DNA from: CAWARU01 sp963784575
GTDB lineage: Bacteria > Pseudomonadota > Gammaproteobacteria > UBA6186 > Azoamicaceae
NCBI GenBank assembly: GCA_963784575.1
Contig: CAWARU010000001.1
Span: 2,170,001-2,234,000 of the forward strand
Length of the DNA: 64,000 bases
Reading direction: 5' to 3'
Every line of letters starts with the position of its first letter. Position 1 is the first letter of the stretch. The position numbers and the translations under genes are program-made. The notes beneath the pieces were generated by a model. That model was not told the DNA's origin and searched no databases. It was given only the letters and a program-made list of their open reading frames with translations. Shown here in pieces: positions 47,157 through 56,314 of the stretch.

Positions 47157-48644
47157 TCAATTTCGGTGTAAGTTCCATTTTTTATTAATTGTATCTAACA
47201 ATCCTGCATGTTCTGTACGCATGTAACTTTGCAATTCTTGCTCGAATCCAGACACTTTCTTCAAGTCAACATCGTCTATATAACCCTTATCCACCGCAAA
47301 TAGCGACACAGCCATTTCTGCAACAGATAAAGGTGAGTATTGCTTTTGTTTCATGATCTCCATCACGCGTTGGCCACGTTCTAATTGCTTACGAGTTGCT
47401 TCATCCAAATCAGATGCAAATTGAGCAAATGCGGCTAGTTCGCGATATTGTGCCAAAGCAAGACGCACACCGCCGCCCAGTTTTTTAATGATTTTGGTTT
47501 GTGCTGCACCGCCGACTCGAGAAACAGACAGTCCGGCATTGATGGCAGGACGGATACCTGCGTTGAACAAATCTGTCTCCAAGAAAATTTGACCGTCGGT
47601 AATGGAAATGACATTGGTGGGCACGAATGCTGAAACGTCACCAGCTTGAGTTTCAATGATCGGCAATGCGGTGAGCGATCCTGTTTTGCCTTTAACTTTT
47701 CCTTCTGTCATTTTTTCCACATATTCTGCATTGACTCGTGCTGCACGTTCTAATAGACGTGAATGCAGATAGAAAATATCTCCGGGATATGCTTCTCGTC
47801 CGGGTGGGCGACGCAAGAACAAGGAAACTTGTCGATAGGCCCAAGCTTGTTTGGTCAGATCATCATAAATGATGAGAGCATCTTCGCCCTTATCTCGGAA
47901 ATATTCTCCCATGGCACAACCAGCATAAGGTGCAATATATTGCATGGTGGCAGATTCTGAAGCAGTTGCGACAACTACGATGGTATGTTCCATTGCGCCA
48001 TGTTCTTCAAGTTTGCGAACCACTGCAGCAACAGAAGATGCTTTTTGGCCAATGGCCACATAAATACATTTTACGCCTGTGCCTTTTTGATTAATGATGG
48101 TATCAATCGCAATCGCAGTTTTACCGGTTTGGCGATCACCGATGATCAATTCGCGTTGTCCACGTCCAATCGGCACCATGGCATCGATAGATTTCAAACC
48201 TGTTTGAATAGGTTGCGTGACCGATTGACGCGAAATAACGCCAGGCGCTACTTTTTCAATGGCAGATGAAAAAGGCGTATTAATGGGGCCAAGCGCATCC
48301 ACAGGTTCTCCCAGTGCATTAACTACTCGGCCAAGCAATGCTTCACCCACAGGTACTGTTAAAATTTCACCGGTACAATAAACCGATTGCCCCTCTGCTA
48401 ATCCTTCCGTAGAACCCAACACTACAGCACCCACGGAATCTCGCTCCAAATTTAGAGCAATGCCATAACGTTTTCCTTCAAACTCTAAGCGCTCACCATA
48501 TTTTGCATCATCCAAACCATGGATTCGTACAATGCCGTCGGAGAGGCTGATGATTTTGCCTTCGGTACGAATTTGAGCTTCCGGTTCAAATTTTTCAATT
48601 TTTTGTTCGATTAATGCGCTTATTTCCGCAGGATTTAATGACAT
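47157..48644 (-). CDS. atpA: ATP synthase alpha subunit
   Basis: 495 residues, non-catalytic nucleotide-binding F1 subunit. Walker A GDRQTGKTAIAIDT, DALIIYDDLTKQAWAYRQ, and RPAINAGLSVSRVGGAAQ. A little shorter than E. coli AtpA (513), mainly at the C-terminus. Intact. Confidence 0.97.
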   Translation of the reverse strand: MSLNPAEISALIEQKIEKFEPEAQIRTEGKIISLSDGIVRIHGLDDAKYGERLEFEGKRYGIALNLERDSVGAVVLGSTEGLAEGQSVYCTGEILTVPVGEALLGRVVNALGEPVDALGPINTPFSSAIEKVAPGVISRQSVTQPIQTGLKSIDAMVPIGRGQRELIIGDRQTGKTAIAIDTIINQKGTGVKCIYVAIGQKASSVAAVVRKLEEHGAMEHTIVVVATASESATMQYIAPYAGCAMGEYFRDKGEDALIIYDDLTKQAWAYRQVSLFLRRPPGREAYPGDIFYLHSRLLERAARVNAEYVEKMTEGKVKGKTGSLTALPIIETQAGDVSAFVPTNVISITDGQIFLETDLFNAGIRPAINAGLSVSRVGGAAQTKIIKKLGGGVRLALAQYRELAAFAQFASDLDEATRKQLERGQRVMEIMKQKQYSPLSVAEMAVSLFAVDKGYIDDVDLKKVSGFEQELQSYMRTEHAGLLDTINKKWNLHRN

Positions 48645-48666
48645 AAATTTTTCACCTTATCTTGTT

Positions 48667-49224
48667 TCATTCACGTTTCACAAGGTTCGCACCCAACATG
48701 GTATCTTTTAACCTTTCAATCTGCCCCTTCAAAGATCCATCGATCACTTTATCCCCAGCTCGAAGCACAAATCCGCCCAGTATGGCTGGTTCGATATGAC
48801 ATTTCATTTTTGCAACAAGACCGAGATGCGATTTTATGAAGTTCTTAAATCGCTCGACATCTTGTTCGGAGGCTGCGACGGCAGTCACACATTCCGCGTC
48901 TACCGTGTTTTCTGCTTCGTTTCGAAATGTTTCATACAGTTCTGCAATTTCTGGCAATATTCTTAAGCGACGACGCGAGGCCAGGAGCTTTAGTAAATTT
49001 CGACCTTGATCATTCAACTCCTTGCCGGAGATATCACTGAAAAAATCTGCCATGTCATACGGATTGATGGTGAAATCGGATAGAAGACGCCCGACTCTTG
49101 CATCCAGTGCAATAAATGAAAGCAGCGCTAGCATTTTAGACCAACGCTCATAATCTTTGCTGTTTTTTGCTATCTCAAAAACTGCTTTTGCATATGGTCT
49201 TGCTAATGTTCTCTTTTCAATCAT
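48667..49224 (-). CDS. atpH: ATP synthase delta subunit
   Basis: 185 residues. Starts EKRTLARPYAKAVFEIAKNS, the usual delta N-terminus, and ends with IEPAILGGFVLRAGDKVIDG and SLKGQIERLKD, the conserved C-terminal signature. Connects F1 to the b-subunit stalk. Intact; 22 bases before atpA. Confidence 0.95.
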   Translation of the reverse strand: MIEKRTLARPYAKAVFEIAKNSKDYERWSKMLALLSFIALDARVGRLLSDFTINPYDMADFFSDISGKELNDQGRNLLKLLASRRRLRILPEIAELYETFRNEAENTVDAECVTAVAASEQDVERFKNFIKSHLGLVAKMKCHIEPAILGGFVLRAGDKVIDGSLKGQIERLKDTMLGANLVKRE

Positions 49225-49254
49225 TACTGCCTCATCACATTATCATTTTGAAGT

Positions 49255-49743
49255 TCAAGAACTTTTTCCAAGCAAGAGTTCCTTTTGCTCGATCTCAAGC
49301 AACTTCTTCTGATCTGCTTCACTCAAACTTCGATGCAACAATTTTTCAGTACATACCATTGTGAGTTTCACAATTTTGCCTTGCAACAATTCCTGCGCTG
49401 CTCGAATTTCTTGCTCAATTTCAGCTCTCCCAAGCGCTAATATTTTTTCTTTCTCTTGAGTAGCTTCAAGCTTCGCGGTTTCTACGATCATATTCGCTTG
49501 TTTTCTCGCAAGCTCGATAATTTGCTGGGCTGATTCACGTGCTTCACGCATATTTTTCACAGCATTTTTCTGCGCCAATTCTAGTTCTTTGTGCCCACGC
49601 TCTGCAGCATGCAAGCCTTCAGCAATTTTTTGTTGCCGAGCTTTTAAGGCTTCTTCTAGCATTGGCCACACGAACTTCATGGTGAACCAAACGAATATGG
49701 CAAAAGTTATCATTTGCCCAATCAGCGTTGCATTGATATCCAC
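49255..49743 (-). CDS. atpF: ATP synthase b subunit
   Basis: 162 residues: one N-terminal membrane helix (LIGQMITFAIFVWFTMKFVW) followed by a long charged coiled coil (AERGHKELELAQKNAVKNMR). Forms the peripheral stalk. Length near E. coli (156). Confidence 0.95.
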   Translation of the reverse strand: MDINATLIGQMITFAIFVWFTMKFVWPMLEEALKARQQKIAEGLHAAERGHKELELAQKNAVKNMREARESAQQIIELARKQANMIVETAKLEATQEKEKILALGRAEIEQEIRAAQELLQGKIVKLTMVCTEKLLHRSLSEADQKKLLEIEQKELLLGKSS

Positions 49744-49784
49744 TCTAAAAGACCTCGTTCATTAAGTAAGGATGTTACAGGGTA

Positions 49785-50084
49785 TTACTTTGCAACAAGC
49801 TGGTTTAGCGTTGAGATAAAGGGATTTGCAAAGGTGAAAAACAACGCAATACCAACGCCTATCATACTGACGGCGTCCAAAAGACCTGCGATGATAAACA
49901 TTTTCACTTGCAATTGCGGCATCATTTCAGGTTGGCGGGCTGCGCCTTCCAAGAATTTTCCACCTAAAAGCGCAAATCCAATCGCGGTGCCTAAAGCTCC
50001 GAGACCAATCAATATGGCAACTGCGAGAATGGTCATACCCTGCAGATTGGCTACCAAAGACAGATGTTGTAATGATGCTTCCAT
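49785..50084 (-). CDS. atpE: ATP synthase c subunit
   Basis: 99-residue proteolipid with two membrane helices joined by the polar loop GAARQPEM. The second helix, MFIIAGLLDAVSMIGVGIAL, carries the proton-binding acid (Asp in LLDA). The N-terminus is about 20 residues longer than E. coli AtpE. Forms the rotor ring. Confidence 0.95.
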   Translation of the reverse strand: MEASLQHLSLVANLQGMTILAVAILIGLGALGTAIGFALLGGKFLEGAARQPEMMPQLQVKMFIIAGLLDAVSMIGVGIALFFTFANPFISTLNQLVAK

Positions 50085-50167
50085 TATTCCTCCTCAATTA
50101 CTGTTAAATTCAAAAAAATGGCCCCGATCAACGATATCAATCCCATCCATGACATCAACGATAGATG

Positions 50168-50920
50168 TTAATGATGCTCTTCACTCGCCAAACTCAAATA
50201 CACAATCGTGAGTATCATGAAAATAAATGCTTGTATCGTGATCACCAGAATGTGAAATATTGCCCAAGGCCCACCGAGCAGCCATTGCACAGGCCAGGCG
50301 AGCAAGGCGATCAAAATAAAAATCAGTTCCCCAGCGTATAAATTGCCAAAAAGTCGAAGCCCCAGTGAAATGGGTTTTGCTATCTCTTCAACCGTTTTCA
50401 ATATGAGATTGATGGGAAATAAATAAGGCCCAAAAGGTTCACATGTCATTTCCTTAAAAAAACCTTTTACACCTTTGATTTTTATGCTGTAAAAAAGGAT
50501 CAAGAAAAAAACCGAAAACGACATGCCCAAAGTGAGATTCGGATCTGTTGTTGGGACTATTTTAAAATGCGAAACACCCGCAATACTTAGGATACCAGGA
50601 ACGAGATCTACCGGCAAAATATCGGCAAAGTTCATCAAAAAAACCCACATAAAAATGGTGAGCGCGAGCGGTGCAATAAGGCTGCTTCGACCATGAAAAC
50701 TGTCCTTTACTTGAGTCTGAACAAATTCATAGAGATATTCGACAAAATTTTGTAGCCCCCCTGGCTGTCCAGAGGTGGCACGTCTTGCCACAAAATAAAA
50801 AAGACTTAAAAATATAATCCCTATTACCCATGACGTTATCAAAGTGTCCAGGTAAAAAGTGCCGAATCTGGTTTTTAATTCTAGATGTTCAAGATGATGT
50901 TGAATGTAATCTGAAGTCAT
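50168..50920 (-). CDS. atpB: ATP synthase a subunit
   Basis: 250-residue membrane protein with about five hydrophobic helices. ISLGLRLFGNLYAGELIFIL contains the essential arginine, and FLMNFADILPVDLVPG and PFGPYLFPINL are conserved. Provides the proton path against the c ring. Confidence 0.95.
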   Translation of the reverse strand: MTSDYIQHHLEHLELKTRFGTFYLDTLITSWVIGIIFLSLFYFVARRATSGQPGGLQNFVEYLYEFVQTQVKDSFHGRSSLIAPLALTIFMWVFLMNFADILPVDLVPGILSIAGVSHFKIVPTTDPNLTLGMSFSVFFLILFYSIKIKGVKGFFKEMTCEPFGPYLFPINLILKTVEEIAKPISLGLRLFGNLYAGELIFILIALLAWPVQWLLGGPWAIFHILVITIQAFIFMILTIVYLSLASEEHH

Positions 50921-51043
50921 TTATGTTTCTTTCGCTCTCTAACCGTCTAACCTTCTAACCATCTAACCATTCTCGCACTGTTCCTAAACGCCCATCTTTT
51001 TCACAAGCGTTCACTTATTACCTCTATTAAAGTTAATCAAAGC

Positions 51044-51421
51044 CTACTTTCGACGCCCAAACTGCAGAGCCAAAACTAGCCAGTAGGTCATTAGCGTCGC
51101 TATATAAACTACAAACAATGGTAAAGCTTTTAGCTTACTCCATTGAAAGACAACAGTAAACAATATTAAGGTAGTCAACAATTTAAGTATTTCACCTAAA
51201 TAGAAGGACTGCACTACTTTTTTGGCAGCCAATGCCCCTGAATATCTGAAATAAATTAATGCAAACATTATATTTGGGAAAATGGCGATAATACCGCCAA
51301 AGAGGGAAGACAGACCTGCCTCATTTCCTCCGCTGCTCCAGAAGAAAATGGAAAAAATAAAGATAACAATTAGCTGAAAAGCTAATAAAGACCTTAAGAA
51401 TTTAAAATTGAGGAGACTCAT
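51044..51421 (-). CDS. atpI: ATP synthase subunit I
   Basis: 125 residues with four hydrophobic helices; SLFGGIIAIFPNIMFALIYF and a C-terminal FGRRK are typical of AtpI, which helps c-ring assembly or ion supply. First gene of the atp run, 11 bases after parB, so par and atp may share a transcript. Confidence 0.85.
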   Translation of the reverse strand: MSLLNFKFLRSLLAFQLIVIFIFSIFFWSSGGNEAGLSSLFGGIIAIFPNIMFALIYFRYSGALAAKKVVQSFYLGEILKLLTTLILFTVVFQWSKLKALPLFVVYIATLMTYWLVLALQFGRRK

Positions 51422-51432
51422 TCAGTAATAAT

Positions 51433-52512
51433 TTACTTGATATGCTCGATAATGCCGTCGAGCTCATCCAAACTATGGTATTGAATCACCAATTTGCCTT
51501 TACCCTGATTTCCCTGGACGATTTGCACGGCGGCACCTAATTTTTGAGACAGAGAATCTTGAAGTCTACGCACATCGGGATCGAGCGTCATGGGTTTCTG
51601 TGAAGAATTTGAGGTTTGAAAAGAATCGTCCAACAATTTGGAAACCAGTCTTTCAGTTTCACGCACGGATAAACCACGGATTTTAACTTGACGTGCTACT
51701 TGATTTTGCTGGTGCCCACGCAAGGCGAGTAGAACTTTTGCATGACCGAGATCAATTTCGCCGCGCTCTAATAAATTTTTTGTTTCGTCGGTTAAGGTCA
51801 ATAATCTAAGAAGATTGGTGACTGTTGCTCGAGATTTACCTACTGCTTCTGCAACTTGGATGTGCGTTAAACCAAATTCTTTTGATAAGCGATCGAGTGC
51901 TTGTGCTTCTTCCAGAGGGTTTAAATCGGTTCTTTGAATATTTTCAATCAACGCCATTGCCATAGCGGATTTATCTTCAACTTTTTTCACAACCACTGGA
52001 ATTTTTTCTAAGCCAACAAGTTTTGCAGCACGGAAGCGGCGTTCGCCTGCGATAATTTCATAGTTATCTTGAGATAAATGCCGAACGAGAACGGGTTGAA
52101 TAATACCCTGCGCTCGGATTGAATCAGCCAAAGATTCGAGCTCTGATGGTTCAAAATCTTTGCGCGGCTGATATTTGCCAGGTTGTAGATTTTTGATAGG
52201 TAATTCAAAAAAATTTTGCAAGGCTTCAAAGGTATTAGGATCTGGATTATTGTGATGAGTCGAGTTGATCGGATTAATATCTAGATTGTTTGGGATCGTA
52301 TGAGAGATGCGAGTCGTTTGAGGAGCCTGAGGCGCTTCTGAATTTTGAGTAACATGAGAAGTTTTGGAGGCAGTCATCGTTGATGACTGGGAACCAGACT
52401 GTTTGCCTTGCGAAACTTGTGCGTTACCCTTGATAGCTGGGGATTCTTCTCTGGCGCCCGCAAGCAAAGCACCCATTGTTCTGCCTAAACGGCTCTTTTT
52501 TTTGTTTGACAT
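51433..52512 (-). CDS. parB: Chromosome-partitioning protein ParB
   Basis: 359 residues. Starts NKKKSRLGRTMGALL, has a long Ser/Gln/Thr-rich linker (about 25-100) that is unusually long, then the CTP-binding ParB/Srx domain with ENIQRTDLNPLEEAQA and GERRFRA. The helix-turn-helix THIQVAEAVGKSRATVTNLL binds parS, followed by a C-terminal dimerisation part. No parS was recognised in the window. Confidence 0.95.
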   Translation of the reverse strand: MSNKKKSRLGRTMGALLAGAREESPAIKGNAQVSQGKQSGSQSSTMTASKTSHVTQNSEAPQAPQTTRISHTIPNNLDINPINSTHHNNPDPNTFEALQNFFELPIKNLQPGKYQPRKDFEPSELESLADSIRAQGIIQPVLVRHLSQDNYEIIAGERRFRAAKLVGLEKIPVVVKKVEDKSAMAMALIENIQRTDLNPLEEAQALDRLSKEFGLTHIQVAEAVGKSRATVTNLLRLLTLTDETKNLLERGEIDLGHAKVLLALRGHQQNQVARQVKIRGLSVRETERLVSKLLDDSFQTSNSSQKPMTLDPDVRRLQDSLSQKLGAAVQIVQGNQGKGKLVIQYHSLDELDGIIEHIK

Positions 52513-52639
52513 CTTTTTACCTCTAGTTAAATCTTAAACCAAGTGCAACTTTTCACGACTTGTATTGTTACAAAAAACAAGTGACTACTTTAGTTATATA
52601 AAATCCAGAACAGAACCTGAGCACAATGCAAAGCTGGGA

Positions 52640-53437
52640 TTAAGCCGTCTCCAAAGTTTTTTCAGTGCTTTGCATCTTTTGATTCTGCTTCAAAAATTCC
52701 TTTGCCAATGACAAATAAGCTTCTGAACCACGGGAACCTTTGTCGTATATCAAAATTGGCAAACCATGGCTTGGTGCTTCTGCCAAGCGAACATTGCGCG
52801 GTATAACTGTTTGATATACTTTATTTCCAAAATGTTTAACGAGATCTGCAGAAACTTCTGTAGACAAACGATTACGCGGATCATACATGGTTCGCAATAT
52901 GCCTTCAATTTTCAAAACGGGATTTAGCTCACGGACCTGTTCGATGGTTTCCATCAACGCTGACAAGCCTTCCAGGGCATAATATTCGCATTGCATTGGG
53001 ATTATCACTGAATGCGCAGCCACTAAAGCATTTAAAGTAAGCATGTTTAAAGAGGGCGGACAATCAATCACGACGAAATCGAACAGATGATTGATGGTTT
53101 GCAAAGCTTTCTTTAAAGTGGCTTCCTGATTCGCTTTTCGTAACAAAGTAACTTCGGCAACCGTCAATTCACCATTCGCTGGGATGATTGAGAATCCTCC
53201 TTGCGTATCGAAAATGATTGCTTCTTGTATATCTTTTTCACCCAGTAAAACTTCTGTGATCGTCGTGGTAATTTGATTTTTATCAATTCCGCTTCCCATG
53301 GTGGCATTACCTTGAGGATCGAGATCTATCAAGAGTGTCCGTTTCTTTGTGTGACTCAAGGATGCAGAGAAATTTATACTGCTAGTTGTTTTACCAACCC
53401 CGCCTTTTTGATTTGCGAAAGCGATGTTTTTTGCCAA
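52640..53437 (-). CDS. parA: Chromosome-partitioning ATPase ParA (Soj)
   Basis: 265 residues. Deviant Walker A KGGVGKTTSSINFSASL, LLIDLDPQGNATMGSG, and DFVVIDCPPSLNMLTLNALV. ParA dimerises on DNA and moves ParB-parS complexes. Located 128 bases upstream of parB and 26 bases downstream of rsmG. Confidence 0.97.
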   Translation of the reverse strand: MAKNIAFANQKGGVGKTTSSINFSASLSHTKKRTLLIDLDPQGNATMGSGIDKNQITTTITEVLLGEKDIQEAIIFDTQGGFSIIPANGELTVAEVTLLRKANQEATLKKALQTINHLFDFVVIDCPPSLNMLTLNALVAAHSVIIPMQCEYYALEGLSALMETIEQVRELNPVLKIEGILRTMYDPRNRLSTEVSADLVKHFGNKVYQTVIPRNVRLAEAPSHGLPILIYDKGSRGSEAYLSLAKEFLKQNQKMQSTEKTLETA

Positions 53438-53462
53438 AGAACTCCCCCAAACTAATTTAGAT

Positions 53463-54134
53463 CTATTTCTTTTTAATCAAGACAACTGAGCGCTCTGCTT
53501 TTAGTGTAGGTACAGTCAAAGAGCGGATTTCCAGTAAACTGATTTTTATGGAAGATTCCTTTTGCAAGTCTTTGACTTCAGCCTTTGCTTGCTCAATTTG
53601 TCCTTTCATTGCCATCAAAATACCTTCAGGTTTTACTAATGGCATTGCCTTCACCACGAAATCTTTGAGAGACGCAAAAGCCCTAGAAATTGCACAATCA
53701 AACAGCTCCGCTGGAGAATAGCGCTCAACTCTCTGACAAATCGCCTCTACGTTTCTAAGTCCTAATGATAGTATCACATGTTGAACAAAATTGATTTTTT
53801 TTTGATTACTATCTAATAAAACAAACTTTAAATCAGGCCGAACTATCGCTAAAGGTATCCCTGGCACACCTGCACCAGTTCCAATATCGATGATTCTTTG
53901 GCCATTGAGACTCGATGTTAAGACAATGCTGTCAAGGACATGGAGTTTAAGCATTTGTATGGGATCTTCGATACCAGTCAAGTTATGAACAGCGTTCCAT
54001 TCTTGCAAGATAAGAAGATAGTCAACAAGCTTTTCTTGAGCGTCGGTTGATATACTTAAATTGCTAAGTGATTCAGACAAAGCCAGGCTTAATTCCTGTC
54101 TTAGTACGGAAGGCAAATCCTGTTTAGGTATCAT
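53463..54134 (-). CDS. rsmG: 16S rRNA (guanine527-N7)-methyltransferase
   Basis: About 223 residues from the ATG at 54134 (MIPKQDLPSVLRQEL), overlapping the mnmG stop by 11 bases. WNAVHNLTGI, IDIGTGAGVPGIPLAI (SAM site) and FKRAFASL-like ISRAFASLKDFV are diagnostic. Methylates G527 of 16S rRNA. Standard mnmG-rsmG-parA order. Confidence 0.95.
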   Translation of the reverse strand: MIPKQDLPSVLRQELSLALSESLSNLSISTDAQEKLVDYLLILQEWNAVHNLTGIEDPIQMLKLHVLDSIVLTSSLNGQRIIDIGTGAGVPGIPLAIVRPDLKFVLLDSNQKKINFVQHVILSLGLRNVEAICQRVERYSPAELFDCAISRAFASLKDFVVKAMPLVKPEGILMAMKGQIEQAKAEVKDLQKESSIKISLLEIRSLTVPTLKAERSVVLIKKK

Positions 54135-56085
54135 CTTCGGATTCCAGGCTGATTGCACGCATATGATCAATTTTTTTTAAATACACCAGCAGCATTGAGA
54201 TTGCAGCAGGCGTAATGCCGGGTATCCTGGAAGCTTGTCCAATGGTGGTTGGTTTCACTTTTAACAATTTTTCTTGTACTTCTTTTGAAAGAGAAGGAAT
54301 TTTTGCATAATCGAGATCATGAGGTATTCTCTGCATCTCCTGTTTTTCAGTTTTTGCAATTTCTTTTTCCTGACGATCTATATAGCCTGCGTATTTCAAC
54401 TCAATTTCAATTCGTTTCCAAACCGATCCCATATTTCCCAAAAAATCAGCCGACACGTGATCCGAAACATGATCCGACAGATGATCCGTCAAAAGCCCGG
54501 TATTTTTCATTGTCAGCAATTTTTCGCTGCAAATTTCAGGCCGGCATAGCAATTCTGTGACCCGTAATTCTTTTTCTAAGGGCTTATCTAAGAACTGATT
54601 TATTTCCTCAGCAAATTCACTGCCAGGTCTTATCCACACCTCTTTTAATCGAGCACGTTCTTTCTCAAACAATTCTTGTTTTTTAGAAAAATGCTGCCAA
54701 CGCGCTTCAGTCACCAGATTTAAGCGTCTTGCTGCGGGTGTTAATCTGATATCCGCATTATCTTCCCGCAATTTCAAGCGGTATTCAGCACGTGAAGTGA
54801 ACATGCGATAGGGCTCGCTCGTGCCCATGGTTATTAAATCATCGACCAGCACCCCTATATAGCACTCATTGCGCTTTGGTTCCCAAATTTCATTGCCAAG
54901 CGCAAGTCCTGCTGCATTAATCCCAGCCAAAAGGCCCTGTGCCGCAGCTTCTTCATAACCCGTTGTGCCATTGATTTGGCCGGCAAAAAATAATCTCTTA
55001 ATTATTTTTGTTTCAAGCGTTGGCAAGAGATCGCGCGAATCAAAAAAATCATATTCAATTGCATATCCCGGACGGGTTATGTGGGCATTTTCTAAGCCTT
55101 TAATGGAATGTACCAAATTTATTTGCACATCAAATGGCAAACTGGTGGAAATTCCATTTGGATACACTTCGTGAGTCGAAAGGCCTTCTGGTTCGATAAA
55201 AATTTGATGAGAAGCTCTTTCTTTGAAACGTACAATTTTATCTTCGATGCTAGGGCAGTAGCGGGGCCCGATGCCTTCGATTGCACCAGAGTACATAGGA
55301 GAACGGCTTAAACCTGAAGCAATAATGTCATGGGTTTTTTGATTGGTATGCGTAATAAAGCAAGAAACTTGCTGTGGATGCATGGCAAGATCACCCATAA
55401 AAGAAAACACAGGACGCGGTTCGTCTCCTTTTTGTTCCTGCATCACAGAGTAATCTATGGTTTTACCATCGATTCTGGGCGGTGTTCCGGTTTTTAAGCG
55501 TCCTACTCGAAAAGGTAATTCTCGCAATCTTTTGGCCAACGCAATGGAGGGAGGATCTCCAGCTCTGCCGCCTGAATGATTATTTTCACCGACATGAATT
55601 TTACCCCCCAGGAAAGTGCCGGTAGTAAGCACGACAGTTTTTGCAAAAAAACGAATTCCTCCCTGTGTCACAACACCGGTCACTGTCTCATTTTCAATGA
55701 TAAGGTCATCCACCGCTTGCTGAAAGATTTTTAAATTTTCCTGATTTTCAACCTGCCTTCGAATAGCTTTCTTATACAAAACCCGGTCTGCCTGGGAACG
55801 TGTTGCCTGAACGGCAGGGCCTTTGCTGGCATTTAAGGTTCGAAAATGGATCCCTGCTTCATCTGCCGCCAGAGCCATAACTCCGCCCATAGCATCTATT
55901 TCTTTCACCAAGTGCCCTTTGCCAATCCCCCCAATAGCCGGATTGCAAGACATTTGCCCAATTGTTTCTATATTGTGACTCAGTAAAAGGGTGTTCGCTC
56001 CCCTTCTGGCGGACGCCAAGGCAGCTTCTGTGCCCGCATGACCACCCCCGACGACGATAACATCAAACTGTTCTGAATAATTCAT
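54124..56085 (-). CDS. mnmG: tRNA uridine 5-carboxymethylaminomethyl modification enzyme MnmG
   Basis: 653 residues. FAD site VVGGGHAGTEAALASARRG, SCNPAIGGIGKGHLVKEIDA, TGTFLGGKIHVG and GQINGTTGYEEAAAQGL. With MnmE it modifies the wobble uridine of several tRNAs. Near residue 545 a 12-bp tandem repeat encodes TDHLSDHVSDHV, absent from most relatives. Otherwise intact. Confidence 0.97.
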   Translation of the reverse strand: MNYSEQFDVIVVGGGHAGTEAALASARRGANTLLLSHNIETIGQMSCNPAIGGIGKGHLVKEIDAMGGVMALAADEAGIHFRTLNASKGPAVQATRSQADRVLYKKAIRRQVENQENLKIFQQAVDDLIIENETVTGVVTQGGIRFFAKTVVLTTGTFLGGKIHVGENNHSGGRAGDPPSIALAKRLRELPFRVGRLKTGTPPRIDGKTIDYSVMQEQKGDEPRPVFSFMGDLAMHPQQVSCFITHTNQKTHDIIASGLSRSPMYSGAIEGIGPRYCPSIEDKIVRFKERASHQIFIEPEGLSTHEVYPNGISTSLPFDVQINLVHSIKGLENAHITRPGYAIEYDFFDSRDLLPTLETKIIKRLFFAGQINGTTGYEEAAAQGLLAGINAAGLALGNEIWEPKRNECYIGVLVDDLITMGTSEPYRMFTSRAEYRLKLREDNADIRLTPAARRLNLVTEARWQHFSKKQELFEKERARLKEVWIRPGSEFAEEINQFLDKPLEKELRVTELLCRPEICSEKLLTMKNTGLLTDHLSDHVSDHVSADFLGNMGSVWKRIEIELKYAGYIDRQEKEIAKTEKQEMQRIPHDLDYAKIPSLSKEVQEKLLKVKPTTIGQASRIPGITPAAISMLLVYLKKIDHMRAISLESEDDT

Positions 56086-56314
56086 AAGTAAAATTCTTTT
56101 TCAATCTGCAATTAATGACCCAAGCCATAAAAACTAATACAAACTAACTATGGAAAATAAGAGTATATTCAATTTTTTAGGTATCTTGATTCTATTTTCC
56201 TATATAATTGCTACAGAGTCCAGCAAAGCTTGTTTTCCTCTTTGATTCCGATTAGATTCTGAATAAAGCCACAGTACTAAAAAAATTCTGCCAATATAGA
56301 GGACATAGAGGACC

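Noticed and set aside
50921..53462. parS site near parAB
   Set aside because: Looked for TGTTTCACGTGAAACA-like sequence and found no convincing match; it may be outside the window.
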